NCBI GenBank assembly: GCA_964523015.1
Contig: CAZFXN010000001.1
Span: 76,960-140,959 of the forward strand
DNA from: JAWXBT01 sp964523015
Lineage (GTDB): Bacteria; Bdellovibrionota_C; UBA2361; J135
Direction of reading: 5' to 3'
Length of the DNA: 64,000 nucleotides
Shown: positions 50,762 to 60,191 of the stretch, piece by piece
Layout: each line of letters opens with the position of its first letter
Position numbering within the stretch: position 1 is the stretch's first letter
Translations under genes and position numbers: made by a program
Notes under the pieces: model-generated
Seen by the model: only the letters and a program-made list of their open reading frames with translations
Databases searched by the model: none
Told to the model about the DNA's origin: nothing

Positions 50762-51235
50762 TCAAAAAATAAGTTTTCGGGAATTATTCTTATCTTTGTC
50801 TAAGAACTCTGCTTTTATAATAGCAATTTCACTATGCCACTTTCCTCCTAGTTGATCCCCAGGTAACTCTATATTCCCTATTGTATCCCCTTCCACCGAA
50901 ATAACATCATCAGCAAGAACATTATCTAAGATCACAATACCTTTAGCCTCTGTACCAATAAATTGATAACTCCACTCGATCTTAACCTCTTTAAACTCCT
51001 TATTACTGTCATTTGTAATTTTTCCGCTAAGCCTTAAAGGAACTAAGTAATTTCCTCCAGCAATACGCTGAGCTTCTTCTTTTTCAAGAATAATGTTTAC
51101 CTTTTTGATAGATACGTATCTCTGAGCAAAATAGGTAGCATCGTTAATGCCGAGAAAATATGACATGTCAATGACACCAGTGACATGAAGCAGAACTGCA
51201 ACTCCGAATGCTGCACCACTTTGACCAAGTCTCAT
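50762..51235 (-). CDS. hypothetical membrane-anchored protein
   Basis: The 157-residue product has one hydrophobic segment near the N-terminus (AAFGVAVLLHVTGVI), then a beta-rich domain (VPLRLSGKITNDSNKEFKEV and KIEWSYQFIG) of the kind seen in FxLYD-like extracytoplasmic domains. No firm family. It sits between nadE's hairpins and the oxidoreductase pair; its neighbours give no clear hint. Confidence 0.55.
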   Translation of the reverse strand: MRLGQSGAAFGVAVLLHVTGVIDMSYFLGINDATYFAQRYVSIKKVNIILEKEEAQRIAGGNYLVPLRLSGKITNDSNKEFKEVKIEWSYQFIGTEAKGIVILDNVLADDVISVEGDTIGNIELPGDQLGGKWHSEIAIIKAEFLDKDKNNSRKLIF

Positions 51236-51341
51236 AAGAAGATGTCCTATATATTTTAAACGCTATAGGGACAGAGGTTTTATCGTCAGTTAGTATGTTT
51301 ACTTAATAATGGGTAGCATTTTGGACAAGTAACTGAATGTA

Positions 51342-51785
51342 CTATCCGAAGTTAGCTAAGACATTTTCGCAGGGATTGTTAAAAGGATTATATAAACGGG
51401 TATATTTGATATTGATGCTGTCATTTGATTTTAGTGAACTTGGGGACAGCCATAATGTTGATGACTTAATGAAAATATCACTTATGAATTGACCAAACTC
51501 TTGTACCTTTCTTTCCTCATCTCCAAATGGGATCAGATGAAATCTTGAAGCTGATATTATCTTACTGTATTTTTCTCCATAATAATTTACGAAATCATGG
51601 GCAAATTTTTCTATTTCCTCCTTAGAAACAGTAAGTTTCTCTAAATTATTATAAGTTAAATCTATGATTAACTGCTCCGGGTTTCGCCACCGAAAAATTC
51701 GATAAAAGTAAAAACCACCGATTAATGAAGCGGTTGCTACTAGAGTTCCTTTAAAGAGTAATCTTCTAGTAAATTTTTTGCTCAT
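51342..51785 (-). CDS. small Tat-signal protein paired with the GMC oxidoreductase
   Basis: The 147-residue product starts MSKKFTRRLLFKGTLVATAS with a twin-arginine and a hydrophobic stretch, like the small subunits (gluconate 2-dehydrogenase subunit 3 type) that accompany GMC dehydrogenases and guide them through Tat export. Its start overlaps the GMC gene stop by four bases (51782-51785). The rest shows no clear domain. The partner role is inferred from coupling. Confidence 0.6.
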   Translation of the reverse strand: MSKKFTRRLLFKGTLVATASLIGGFYFYRIFRWRNPEQLIIDLTYNNLEKLTVSKEEIEKFAHDFVNYYGEKYSKIISASRFHLIPFGDEERKVQEFGQFISDIFIKSSTLWLSPSSLKSNDSINIKYTRLYNPFNNPCENVLANFG

Positions 51786-53221
51786 GACAGATGCCTCTCA
51801 GCTGCTCTTAAGGAAAGTGCACAGATAGTAAGAGTAGGATTTGATGGTGATATTGTTGGGAACGCTCCTCCTCCTAAGAGCAGTAAATTTCTGTATTTAT
51901 GATGAACAAGATCAGAATCAACGACACTGTTTTCTATGTTTTTACCCATTACAGTCGTTCCTAGGATATGGGCCTCAGAACGACCTGGGGTTGCAGCAAA
52001 TTCAATCTCTTCAATCGGCAGTGGTGAAAGAATTTTATTTACATCCTCCCGTAAAGCCAAAAGTGTGTTTTTAGCATATGATGAGAATTCACCGAAATTT
52101 GTTTGAGGTTTATCCGTTTTTGGATCAAGCGAGATAAAGTTATCTACACTAGGGATGTCCTCTATAAGAAACTTAAAAACTGCAACCTCTGTTTCTCGAT
52201 CCTTCTCGAACCTAAAAGTAGGAATATTTGATGACTCCATTAAGACTGCTCCCCTCTTTCTCCTATGCTCTCCATCATAAAGCATATACCCATTAGCAGT
52301 AATTGAAGTGCTTCCAGTAAAATTTTTTATTCTATTTAATTTTACCCTGACTAATTGGGATGTTTGCTCAGATAAATTTCGCCCTAATTCTGGGTCTGTA
52401 AATCCAGATCGTAATAAAATTCCAGCATTAAATATTGCATTTGCACCAAGTGCTATCACCTCTCCCTCTACAACCCGCTCCTTCCCCCCCTTAAAATATA
52501 CAACTGATTTGACAGAATTTTGTTCAGGAACAATTCTTGTAACCTCAGCACCTAAAATAATCTCTACATTAGGGCGTTCAAATAACTCTTTAAAATCGTT
52601 TTCAATCGTAAACTTGGCATTTACTGGGCATAAATAACAAACCCCACTAGCGCAACACTGAGGACGCAACTTTGTAGCCTTTCTTGCTCTAGCAGTTGGT
52701 TGAGCAAAATAATGATCTGGATAGGCTTTTTTAAGGATCTTATCTACTTCATTAAAATTATGTGGAGGTTGAGGAAATGAGCTACTTCTTTTACAGATAT
52801 GATCATTCGGTCCAGAGATACTCATTAAACTTTCAGCTTCCACATAGTAAGGCTCAAGATCTTCATATTGTAATGGCCAATCTCTCCCAACCCCGTATGC
52901 AGTTTTTAGTTTAAAGTCGTTAGGCATAAACCTTGGAGTACAAGCCCACCAACAATTAGATCCACCACCAAAAGAGGGATTATAGACCCAATCTTTCTCT
53001 CGATTGTTGTTTATAAATGTATCGTTGTAATTTATCTCTGAGACAACTCCGTACCGCTCCATCTTGTCATGATTTGAGATCTTCCAGTTAAGATCATGAC
53101 GAAATCCTCGTTCTAAAATTAATATCTTCTTTGGAATTTTTGAAAGCTCTAGATATTTATGGAGAAAAAACGCTGAGGCGAATCCTGAACCGACTAGAAT
53201 CAGATCATATTTTGCCACCAT
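51782..53221 (-). CDS. GMC-family FAD oxidoreductase
   Basis: The 479-residue product has an N-terminal FAD site DLILVGSGFASAFFLHKYL (G-x-G-x-x-x) and the GMC stretch YNPSFGGGSNCWWACTPRFM. A cysteine cluster RPQCCASGVCYLCP (near 195-205), as in sugar/alcohol dehydrogenase large subunits, may hold an iron-sulfur centre or disulfides. The C-terminus has HILGTTVMG and FPTISPSNPTLTICALSLRA with the catalytic-type His and Asn. It probably oxidises a sugar or alcohol, with electrons passed on by the coupled small protein. The substrate is unknown. Confidence 0.82.
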   Translation of the reverse strand: MVAKYDLILVGSGFASAFFLHKYLELSKIPKKILILERGFRHDLNWKISNHDKMERYGVVSEINYNDTFINNNREKDWVYNPSFGGGSNCWWACTPRFMPNDFKLKTAYGVGRDWPLQYEDLEPYYVEAESLMSISGPNDHICKRSSSFPQPPHNFNEVDKILKKAYPDHYFAQPTARARKATKLRPQCCASGVCYLCPVNAKFTIENDFKELFERPNVEIILGAEVTRIVPEQNSVKSVVYFKGGKERVVEGEVIALGANAIFNAGILLRSGFTDPELGRNLSEQTSQLVRVKLNRIKNFTGSTSITANGYMLYDGEHRRKRGAVLMESSNIPTFRFEKDRETEVAVFKFLIEDIPSVDNFISLDPKTDKPQTNFGEFSSYAKNTLLALREDVNKILSPLPIEEIEFAATPGRSEAHILGTTVMGKNIENSVVDSDLVHHKYRNLLLLGGGAFPTISPSNPTLTICALSLRAAERHLS

Positions 53222-53251
53222 TCTTTGTCACCATTTTTTGCTTCCATTTAC

Positions 53252-54814
53252 TTACTTTCTGCCAAAAGTCTTTCTTTTAAGATAGGCCGTGCCATCTCGT
53301 ACTATGTGCCGTAACCTACGCCGAAGAGAGTTTAACCATAAAAGATAATACCCTCCATCGCCAAGGGTAAATCTTAAAACAGGAGCACGAAATTTTGGCA
53401 GGTAACAGAGCGCGTGGGTCAACATATTAATCTCTGTTTTAATAAACTGCTTGCCTGTTGATTTAGGCATCTCAAGACCATAAGGCCCATACGAAGGAAT
53501 CGGTTTCCCTTGACGGCGATGTGTTTCGATAATTCTAAACGCCCGCCATCTTTTCTCTGTAGACATCATCTTATTGCAACTCAATGCCTCAGTACGGGTT
53601 ACAGATTTAGAAATAGCTCCACCAGAAGCGATCAAGTCATTATAAATTCCTCTTCCCCTCTCAGTTCTTAAAAGAGCAAAGCTCCATCCCTTATAAAAAT
53701 CAACATCATCATCAGGAGGGGCCATCCAAGGATCTCCGATCGTAATATCTGCAAACTCTGAACTTGCATCGAAACAGGTCAGGCACCTTGCCGGACTATA
53801 TAATCTGTAAAGAATATTAATTATCTCCATCGATGATGGGCGGTACCCTTTCTTTTCACCGAAATAAACTGGATACATCGGCTTATCGGGATAAACTAAG
53901 TGTGGAGTCCCAGGATGCTTTCCAATTCGTGAAACAAATTTAGTTGCCCCCTCTTGCTGATCGGCAATACTATCCCAGATTACCTCATACCCCTCATGCT
54001 CCACAGCGGCATGACAATAAAGTCCGATCGTTAAAACCACTCGCTCCTTAATGCGAGCATCTAGTTGAGCAGCTTTTACAAATCCATGAATCTGGCACGG
54101 CAAACCAACTAGGGCATATTTACCAGGTATTTTTCTAATCTCTGAGAATACAGAATTTGTAGGAGAGATTGCATATTTTGATTTTACGCAACTTAAGATA
54201 TCTTCTCTGGTTCTTGCAACAATCGGCTTACCACGCCATATAACATCTTTATCTGAGGTAATAACGATAGCTCCATCAATCTCTTTTTTCTCAAGCATAT
54301 GGAGTAAAAGTGCCGTAACCAGGCCTCCGCTTGTTGAATTTTTTCTAAGTTCATTATCGGTAGAGTACCCGATTGCTGATTCTAAAAAATGTCCATGTGT
54401 ATCAGAGATGTCCCCTTCAGTGCCAAAGATCTCTTTATGATTTTTATGAAAATCAAATTCATCTCCAGGACAAACTTTTACACACAGGTCACAATCAGTA
54501 CAAGCTGAAAGAGTTTTTACTTTTGGATATCCTATATCATCTAGATCTAATACTCCTGTTGGACAGATCCCTACACATGATCCACACCTATGACAAAGAC
54601 CACCGTCAATAATTCTAGCTAATCCCCTCAAAGCTCGTGGCGGATCAGTATTCTCATTTGCAGGCCATTGTAGTGACTCTAAAAATAAGCCCTCGTCTCT
54701 AAGTTTAGATTCTTCGGGTAGAATTCGAAGTAAACTTTTTGATTTTACTTTCTCTCCAGTCTGCTTATTTTCAGTAGCAGTATATTCTTGATCATTAGCT
54801 AAGACTTTATTCAT
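53252..54814 (-). CDS. FrhB-like iron-sulfur flavoprotein (F420 hydrogenase beta-subunit family)
   Basis: The 520-residue product has two 4Fe-4S ferredoxin motifs (CHRCGSCVGICP and CTDCDLCVKVCP, residues about 74-115). The FrhB N- and C-terminal domains follow: NSTSGGLVTALLLHMLEKKE, VGLPCQIHGFVKAAQ, and ARCLTCFDASSEFADITIGD. Proteins of this family in bacteria without F420 reduce various substrates and often sit in surface-sugar clusters. It lies 30 bases before the GMC gene on the same strand, so the two redox genes may work together. No F420 pathway genes are seen here. Confidence 0.82.
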   Translation of the reverse strand: MNKVLANDQEYTATENKQTGEKVKSKSLLRILPEESKLRDEGLFLESLQWPANENTDPPRALRGLARIIDGGLCHRCGSCVGICPTGVLDLDDIGYPKVKTLSACTDCDLCVKVCPGDEFDFHKNHKEIFGTEGDISDTHGHFLESAIGYSTDNELRKNSTSGGLVTALLLHMLEKKEIDGAIVITSDKDVIWRGKPIVARTREDILSCVKSKYAISPTNSVFSEIRKIPGKYALVGLPCQIHGFVKAAQLDARIKERVVLTIGLYCHAAVEHEGYEVIWDSIADQQEGATKFVSRIGKHPGTPHLVYPDKPMYPVYFGEKKGYRPSSMEIINILYRLYSPARCLTCFDASSEFADITIGDPWMAPPDDDVDFYKGWSFALLRTERGRGIYNDLIASGGAISKSVTRTEALSCNKMMSTEKRWRAFRIIETHRRQGKPIPSYGPYGLEMPKSTGKQFIKTEINMLTHALCYLPKFRAPVLRFTLGDGGYYLLWLNSLRRRLRHIVRDGTAYLKRKTFGRK

Positions 54815-54865
54815 ATCGAAAGTTAGATATATCTGTACTTAACCGATTATGGAAATTTATAAGTA

Positions 54866-54873
54866 TTCAGATT
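54866..54873. repeat. 8-bp target-site duplication of the IS66 copy (left)
   Basis: TTCAGATT directly before the left IS end is repeated exactly at 56213-56220 after the right end. Eight bases is the usual IS66 duplication length. Confidence 0.9.
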
Positions 54874-56212
54874 GTAAGCGTTCACCCTGTTACGGGCTAA
54901 ACGGCTGAAAGAATTGGATAGTTTTTTGAGTTATGGAATGCGAGGAGTGAATCGACGAGGAAGCTCCAAGAGGATCTGTTTTGCTTTTTGCATGTTTCAA
55001 GAGTAGTAGCGATTCTCTCATTCCACCTCTGACCTGCGTTTGAGACAGAGCCCTGAGTCTGTTTTCTGATCCTGATAATGTGCCGCAAGGTTCTTTCGGC
55101 TTCATTATTTGTAGGCTGATAGAGCTCTTGTTGCTCGGTGAACATGAAGAGTCCCTTCCATCTCTTTAAGATTCTGCGCTGCAAGGTATGAGCTTTAGTT
55201 CCCTTTGGAAAGGGAGAGCGAGCGATATGATTTGAGATCGAAGCTTTTATCCGTTTCACTTTTTCGTGAAACACGTTCTCGGAATACTCTTCCCTCCTGT
55301 GCTAAAGTTTAAAAAGGCTCCGGAAGTACTTCAGAAGTTTTTCACCGAAAACCTGCGTGTTTTTATCAGGAAGCGTTATCAAGAACTTGATATCTCGGAT
55401 AAGATGAGCCAGACAGAACTGCTGCTTCTCATTAGCGTATGAGATGTAGGCTGAGAAAAAGTCTGTAGTGATGGCACCACCGAAATTTTCACCGAGCACT
55501 TCTCTTAGCACCTGACTTCCACGTGAAGCAGAGATAGTAAAAAACGCTATTAGCTGATTGCAGAATACCCACACCCAGTGTCCCTTACCTGAGTCTCTCC
55601 ATCCCGTTTCATCAATATTGAGCCGTTTTTGCTGGGGAATAGAGTCCTTGAGCTCTTCATACGGGACTTCTAGTGCGTCTGATGTACGGTTCACTACGTC
55701 GCACAGCATCCCACGTGATACTTCAACACCAAGTACGTCACGACAAAATAATTCAAGCTCGGTATACGATGCTCCAAGCGCGCCCTTCATATACCCAATC
55801 AGTGCTTGAAGACGAACACCAAAGAGTTGCCCTTCAATCACTCCTTCCGGTAACTTCGGATAATGATACACCTGGCAGCAAGGACACTCTTTCCCTATCT
55901 GACGATACTCAATGATCTCTACCGGTTTCTCCGGCAGTTCTACGGTTTGGTGAATGACGGTGGCTTCGACGATGTATTCGAGTCTTTCTTAAGAATCGCC
56001 ACCTCTTCTTCTAATTTTTGAATGCGAGTGTTGAAATGACAAATCAAACGCTCGATAAATCGTAATGCCTGCGGGTCACTTACTTCTGATAACTCTTTTG
56101 CAAAATCAAAATCTTCTGACATTAACTAGTTTATGTCAGAAAATTAAGTAAATAGATAGTGACTATGTTTCAAAATGTTTCCGGTTACTTACTTAGGGTG
56201 GTGAACGCTTAC
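54874..56212 (-). mobile_element. IS66-family insertion sequence, defective
   Basis: The element is bounded by 13-bp inverted ends GTAAGCGTTCACC (54874-54886) and GGTGAACGCTTAC (56200-56212), beginning with the IS66-typical GTAAGCG. An 8-bp direct repeat TTCAGATT lies outside each end. It carries only a tnpC-type transposase, with no tnpA or tnpB, like the ISBst12 group. The length is about 1.34 kb, shorter than usual, which agrees with an internal deletion. The intact ends and duplication show the insertion is genuine and fairly recent, while the transposase is broken. Confidence 0.92.
54897..56122 (-). pseudogene. tnpC: IS66 TnpC transposase, disrupted
   Basis: Three blocks can be read. 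56122-55940 gives the N-terminal coiled part ending SSKPPSFTKP. Then a frameshift and a missing stretch follow, because the G-H-x-G-H zinc region is absent. Next comes TVELPEKPVEIIEYRQIGKE, then CPCC and the catalytic core RLNIDETGWRDSGKGHWVWV (D-E-T-G), ending at TAG 55302-55304. The same frame continues HRREEYSENVFHEKVKRIK to NNEAERTLRHIIRIRKQTQG, with the catalytic Glu, to 54897. The TAG lies where IS66 proteins usually have Trp (LWHRREE), so TGG to TAG is likely. No complete transposase can be made. Confidence 0.88.
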
Positions 56213-56263
56213 TTCAGATTGGATTATCTAGAGTAACTATATGTAAATACAAAGAATTAGTTA

Positions 56264-57091
56264 TTAATACTCACTCTTTGTAGGTCCACCTTTTAGACCT
56301 TTAATTTGATCAACCTTACGTAAAAACCAATTATATCCATCTACTGCTTTTCTAAGCACCTTAGGAATTTCATCTTGTCCTTTAAAGAATGTAGGAATAG
56401 CAAATGTAGCGATTCGACCGATCATATTAGGGTCAGAGCAAGTTATCTTTTCCACACCGTGATGATTCCGTGCATCAAAGAAAACTATGCTACCAGGTTT
56501 CATAATTGCATCAACATCTACTTTCGGACCGTTCCCTATTTGAAGGCACAATCCCCCACCATCAAAATCTCGGCCCTTATGAGTGATTGGGAGCATGTAT
56601 TGTAGAATTGGTACATCTTTGTGTCCATCTACATGCATCTGCAAATGACCCTTGTTTGGCTCGTACCAACTTGTTGAAAGGTACATGCTGTATCGATCTG
56701 CGGAGTAGCTTAATCCGTAATCTGGATCAAAGCCCTGAGCAATATTTCGAATTTTATGTATTTCGGTACCTATCTGAGTAGTAAGATCATGAGTTGGCTT
56801 ATTCCAAAGAAAGGCGAATTCCCGGAAAAGACACCAATAATCAGATTCAGAATATGAGAGAAAATTAGTTTCTCCTAATCTCAAATTACCTCTTACTACC
56901 TGGGTGCTACTTTTAATCCATTTAAATTGGTTAACCCAAAATGATCTAAGCTCAGTAACACAAGTTGGATCTATTGCATTTGAATAAATTGCAAATCCCT
57001 CCTTAGCTATATCTATCCTGATCTGCTCTGGAGTTGGAAAATTATCAGTAAACAACTTTGCTTCTAACTTTGCTTTTGATGACATCAACAT
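56264..57091 (-). CDS. 2-oxoglutarate/Fe(II)-dependent oxygenase (phytanoyl-CoA-hydroxylase-like)
   Basis: The 275-residue product holds the iron triad and the 2-oxoglutarate anchor: H153 and D155 in QMHVDGHKD, H211 in HHGVEKI and R226 in GRIATF. The stretch GRDFDGGGLCLQIGNG lies between. It should hydroxylate a small molecule or protein residue using O2 and 2-oxoglutarate. It sits just beyond the IS66 copy and stands alone, so no pathway is suggested. The start is ATG 57091 or ATG 57085. Confidence 0.8.
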   Translation of the reverse strand: MLMSSKAKLEAKLFTDNFPTPEQIRIDIAKEGFAIYSNAIDPTCVTELRSFWVNQFKWIKSSTQVVRGNLRLGETNFLSYSESDYWCLFREFAFLWNKPTHDLTTQIGTEIHKIRNIAQGFDPDYGLSYSADRYSMYLSTSWYEPNKGHLQMHVDGHKDVPILQYMLPITHKGRDFDGGGLCLQIGNGPKVDVDAIMKPGSIVFFDARNHHGVEKITCSDPNMIGRIATFAIPTFFKGQDEIPKVLRKAVDGYNWFLRKVDQIKGLKGGPTKSEY

Positions 57092-57125
57092 AATTTCAGT
57101 AACATAATTTCAATTTCAATATTGC

Positions 57126-58526
57126 TTAATCAACTCGTTTTGATGGATCAGAGATAACAGCTGAAACACAACTTCCGCTATTAAGATCCACTCGTACCCT
57201 AATTGAGCCATACTGACTCTTATAGTTTGACCCGGTCAATGAGTAATCCTGCCAGTTAGTTCTATTACCATTAGCAGTGCTCTTATAAGTAAGATTTTTT
57301 ATCAATTGATTATTAGATGCTTTATACACCCTTACTTGAGAAATCTTACCAGTATACTGAGCATGAGCAACAAAAACAGCATAGTGCTGGGTATCTGAAT
57401 TTGGCTTCCATAGATTCCCCTCAAAGCCATCGGGCAATCCTAACGATCCGCAATTGGCAGGATCTGAGCCTCCGCCATCACCATCTACACCACTATCCCC
57501 CCCACCGGCAAAGTTTTCAAATTTATTAATATTAATTTCATCTACTAGGATACCAGCAATTTCACTCATTGAGCTTAGTGATTTTGTAGAGGGATTATAT
57601 ATTAAAAACTCACTTCCACTTTGTACTGCTATCTCCTCTCCAGGATCATTTGTAAAATCTCCAACTGCCACCTCTCCATCATCATCTCCTGTCAAAGCTA
57701 ATTTAACTCCAGCGATCTTTTTACCCTGCTGATTTCTAAATATGATGGATATAAAGTTACTTCCTTTTTTAGCAAATGCAAAAATATCTTTGCCATCTAT
57801 CCCTTGAACAGGTAGCGGGCGTGCCGAAGAATTCCCTACATTAATAACTCTTTTCTCACCTGAATTAGTGTTTAAAAGTTTGGCAAGATATCTTTTCTTT
57901 TTATTTATGTTCTCGGCGATTACGCCGATCCAATCTCCATCACCGTCAAGATCCATAAAGAATGCCGCATCAGCAGCTTTTCCGAAAACAACTTCTTTAA
58001 TTGTACCAACACCACTTGTAGTAAATGGATGTGGAGCAATTTTCCACCTTAGTTTCTTTTTTTTCTTCTCAACTACGATAGCATCGCTTTTACCATCTCC
58101 CTCTACATCTGCTCCGGCTACAAAGAGATCTTTATTTGTCCCAAATTCATAGGTTTTAACATCCCCTGATTGGTTTTTAATCCGCCAGGTAACTTTGCCT
58201 GTCTCACCATCCTCTTTTATTACTCCGATACTAAGCCCATCCCAATTTCCCATGATGATATGGTCGCCAGATTTACCGAAACTCCCATGAGAGCTAAGGG
58301 GACCTGAGAAATAGGAATATGGGTTCCATTGAAGATTTTTGTTTGTCTTAATCTCGATAAGAGTTAGATCAGACTTACCATCATAATCAAAATCACTCGG
58401 AATTGATTGAGCAGAGGCTAAGTTGCTAGATAAAGAATAGATGCAAATACACGAACAAATGCATAAGAGAATGCACAAGAAAGTATAGCGAACTGCACGC
58501 AATGCGTGAAATTTAAAACTCATCAA
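57126..58526 (-). CDS. exported VCBS/FG-GAP-like protein with EGNLWKP domain
   Basis: The 466-residue product has a long signal peptide (hydrophobic run FLCILLCICSCICIYSL, cleavage about residue 40). Calcium-loop-like repeats follow, as in VCBS/FG-GAP beta-propeller blades: DFDYDGKSDLTLIE, GADVEGDGKSDAIVVE and MDLDGDGDWIGVIAE. After a Gly/Asp-rich linker (GGGDSGVDGDGGGSDP), the last ~100 residues carry EGNLWKPNSDTQH (from 369) and ANGNRTNW (about 418). The same two motifs occur in the lipoprotein at 38093. It is probably secreted or surface bound. Function unknown; adhesion or carbohydrate binding are guesses. Confidence 0.72.
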   Translation of the reverse strand: MMSFKFHALRAVRYTFLCILLCICSCICIYSLSSNLASAQSIPSDFDYDGKSDLTLIEIKTNKNLQWNPYSYFSGPLSSHGSFGKSGDHIIMGNWDGLSIGVIKEDGETGKVTWRIKNQSGDVKTYEFGTNKDLFVAGADVEGDGKSDAIVVEKKKKKLRWKIAPHPFTTSGVGTIKEVVFGKAADAAFFMDLDGDGDWIGVIAENINKKKRYLAKLLNTNSGEKRVINVGNSSARPLPVQGIDGKDIFAFAKKGSNFISIIFRNQQGKKIAGVKLALTGDDDGEVAVGDFTNDPGEEIAVQSGSEFLIYNPSTKSLSSMSEIAGILVDEININKFENFAGGGDSGVDGDGGGSDPANCGSLGLPDGFEGNLWKPNSDTQHYAVFVAHAQYTGKISQVRVYKASNNQLIKNLTYKSTANGNRTNWQDYSLTGSNYKSQYGSIRVRVDLNSGSCVSAVISDPSKRVD

Positions 58527-58764
58527 TGTACCTCGGACTAAAACTTATAGATAGACTACTTTGAATACACTTCACAGAATACATCTTCCCACGGCGCTTT
58601 ACAAAGAAGCGCACCTCAAGATGTATTATCTCATTAGAGGCACATTTGCGCTACTAGAATCATGAACATATTGTTTAGAACGCTCTAGGAAGTTTTATTA
58701 GATAGGAAGATAGGAGTAGTTGTTTGTAGATTTGGCAGCAGAATTGATTAATTATGGACAGTGA

Positions 58765-59583
58765 CTAGCTTTGCTTTCTAAAAACGACTAGCTTTTCACT
58801 AAACCTCTTTGTTGCCACTTCCTCATTTAAAGCAAAGAGATCTATAAACCAATCAAGTAACGACATATGCATATGTTGCTGGAAATCAACCATTTTCTGT
58901 GTTTTTTTCTGATCCTCAAAGAGTCCAGTAACCAACTGATGAATCTCTAAAAGTGTCGCTCTATTTGGATCGCCAGCTTGATCAACCGCGAATTTTCCAC
59001 TTTTTACACCAGCTACTAATGTTGAAAGGCCTAATGCTGCTGCATCACTTACCCCTTTCATTGATTTCCCTTCGTCGTAGCTTCCACTGTTAATTTTTTC
59101 ATTGTTATTTGGCACTGAGCTCAGTTGCTCTGTCTTTGGTTGACCTAAAACCCTTATCCATTGGCAGTTTGGATTAGCCTTAACAACAGATTGCACGATT
59201 ATATTAATAAATTCCTCTTTACAATAAGGCTTGGTAAGGATTCCGTGCGCCCCTGTAGCGGCTAAAATCTCCTCTTCTGTACTGCTGCCTTTTGAGATCA
59301 AAACCAGTGCTGTCTGCTCACACTTTTTAATTTTCTTAATCTCTTTTGAAAATTCAATAGCTTTTGGAGTATGAACAGATGAGCCTATAATACATGCATC
59401 ATATACATCTCCACTTAATCTCTTTAGGGCATCAAATAGAGATTGGGCTTCAATAATCTCAGTAAAAAGCTTAGCTGCTTGGAGATCTTTTATGATGGTT
59501 TTTCTACTAGTAAAACTTGAATCAATAAGAATGCACTTAGGCAATGATGGGAGAGCTAATTCATGATGTGCTGGCGTATTCAT
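58765..59583 (-). CDS. degenerate receiver-domain protein
   Basis: This encodes 272 residues from ATG 59583 (TTG at 59595 is less likely). The first ~130 residues have a receiver fold: CILIDSSFTSRKTIIKDL, LVLISKGSSTEEEI and GILTKPYCKEEF with K118. The phospho-acceptor Asp is replaced: the strand reads DACIIGSSVHTPKA where I-L-D-x-x-M-P is expected, and the first acidic pair is D-S. It probably cannot be phosphorylated in the usual way. The C-terminal half is helical and unrecognised (QHMHMSLLDWFIDLFALNEE). Confidence 0.75.
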   Translation of the reverse strand: MNTPAHHELALPSLPKCILIDSSFTSRKTIIKDLQAAKLFTEIIEAQSLFDALKRLSGDVYDACIIGSSVHTPKAIEFSKEIKKIKKCEQTALVLISKGSSTEEEILAATGAHGILTKPYCKEEFINIIVQSVVKANPNCQWIRVLGQPKTEQLSSVPNNNEKINSGSYDEGKSMKGVSDAAALGLSTLVAGVKSGKFAVDQAGDPNRATLLEIHQLVTGLFEDQKKTQKMVDFQQHMHMSLLDWFIDLFALNEEVATKRFSEKLVVFRKQS

Positions 59584-59754
59584 ATTAGAGCTCAAGCTAT
59601 GAAATAATGCAGTTTGGAGTATTTTACTTTTTTTAATTTAGGTCTATTAGAATCGACAGCAAGTACAGCATTGCTTAAGAGGATTTTACGTTTAGTTTAA
59701 TGTCTTTACTCCACATGGCTTAAAACGTAGTTATAGGCTATATGGTGCTAGTAT

Positions 59755-60180
59755 ATGTTTAAGTTTATGAACTATAAATCCCTTTATTACGGTCTAATCA
59801 TTACATTCAGTTTTTTTGCATTTGCTTGCAAAAAACCAATTGTAGTTGATCCTGCTAATGTTACCGCACTATGCGAGAAGTGGGAGGAGAGAAAGTGTCA
59901 GGGAGATTGTGAAAGTGGTCTTTTTGGTCACTGTTATCATGATCCAAAGTACCAAGCTTCAGCTTCCAAAAATCCGAGTTGGCAATGTTATGCTGTACAT
60001 GTTGGCAGGACATGTACCCCGTGCGAAAGTCATTTTATGATTAACTTTCAAGGATCTTTTCAACCGGTTAATTGCACAGATTTTTTTACTGCTATTGAGA
60101 AGAAAAATATTGAGTGCGGCAAATGTTTAACTATTATTACTGATGTTCCAGATCTTCCACAGATGCCTAAAGAGCAATAA
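59755..60180 (+). CDS. cysteine-rich lipoprotein
   Basis: The 141-residue product has a lipoprotein signal (YYGLIITFSFFAFAC, Cys 25) and about twelve cysteines in the mature part (CEKWEERKCQGDCESG, then CTPCESHF, then CGKCL), likely forming disulfides. No domain is recognised. Its stop lies 11 bases before the rlmN start on the same strand, so the two may share a transcript, though the functions appear unrelated. Confidence 0.65.
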   Translation: MFKFMNYKSLYYGLIITFSFFAFACKKPIVVDPANVTALCEKWEERKCQGDCESGLFGHCYHDPKYQASASKNPSWQCYAVHVGRTCTPCESHFMINFQGSFQPVNCTDFFTAIEKKNIECGKCLTIITDVPDLPQMPKEQ

Positions 60181-60191
60181 TAAAGTCACTG

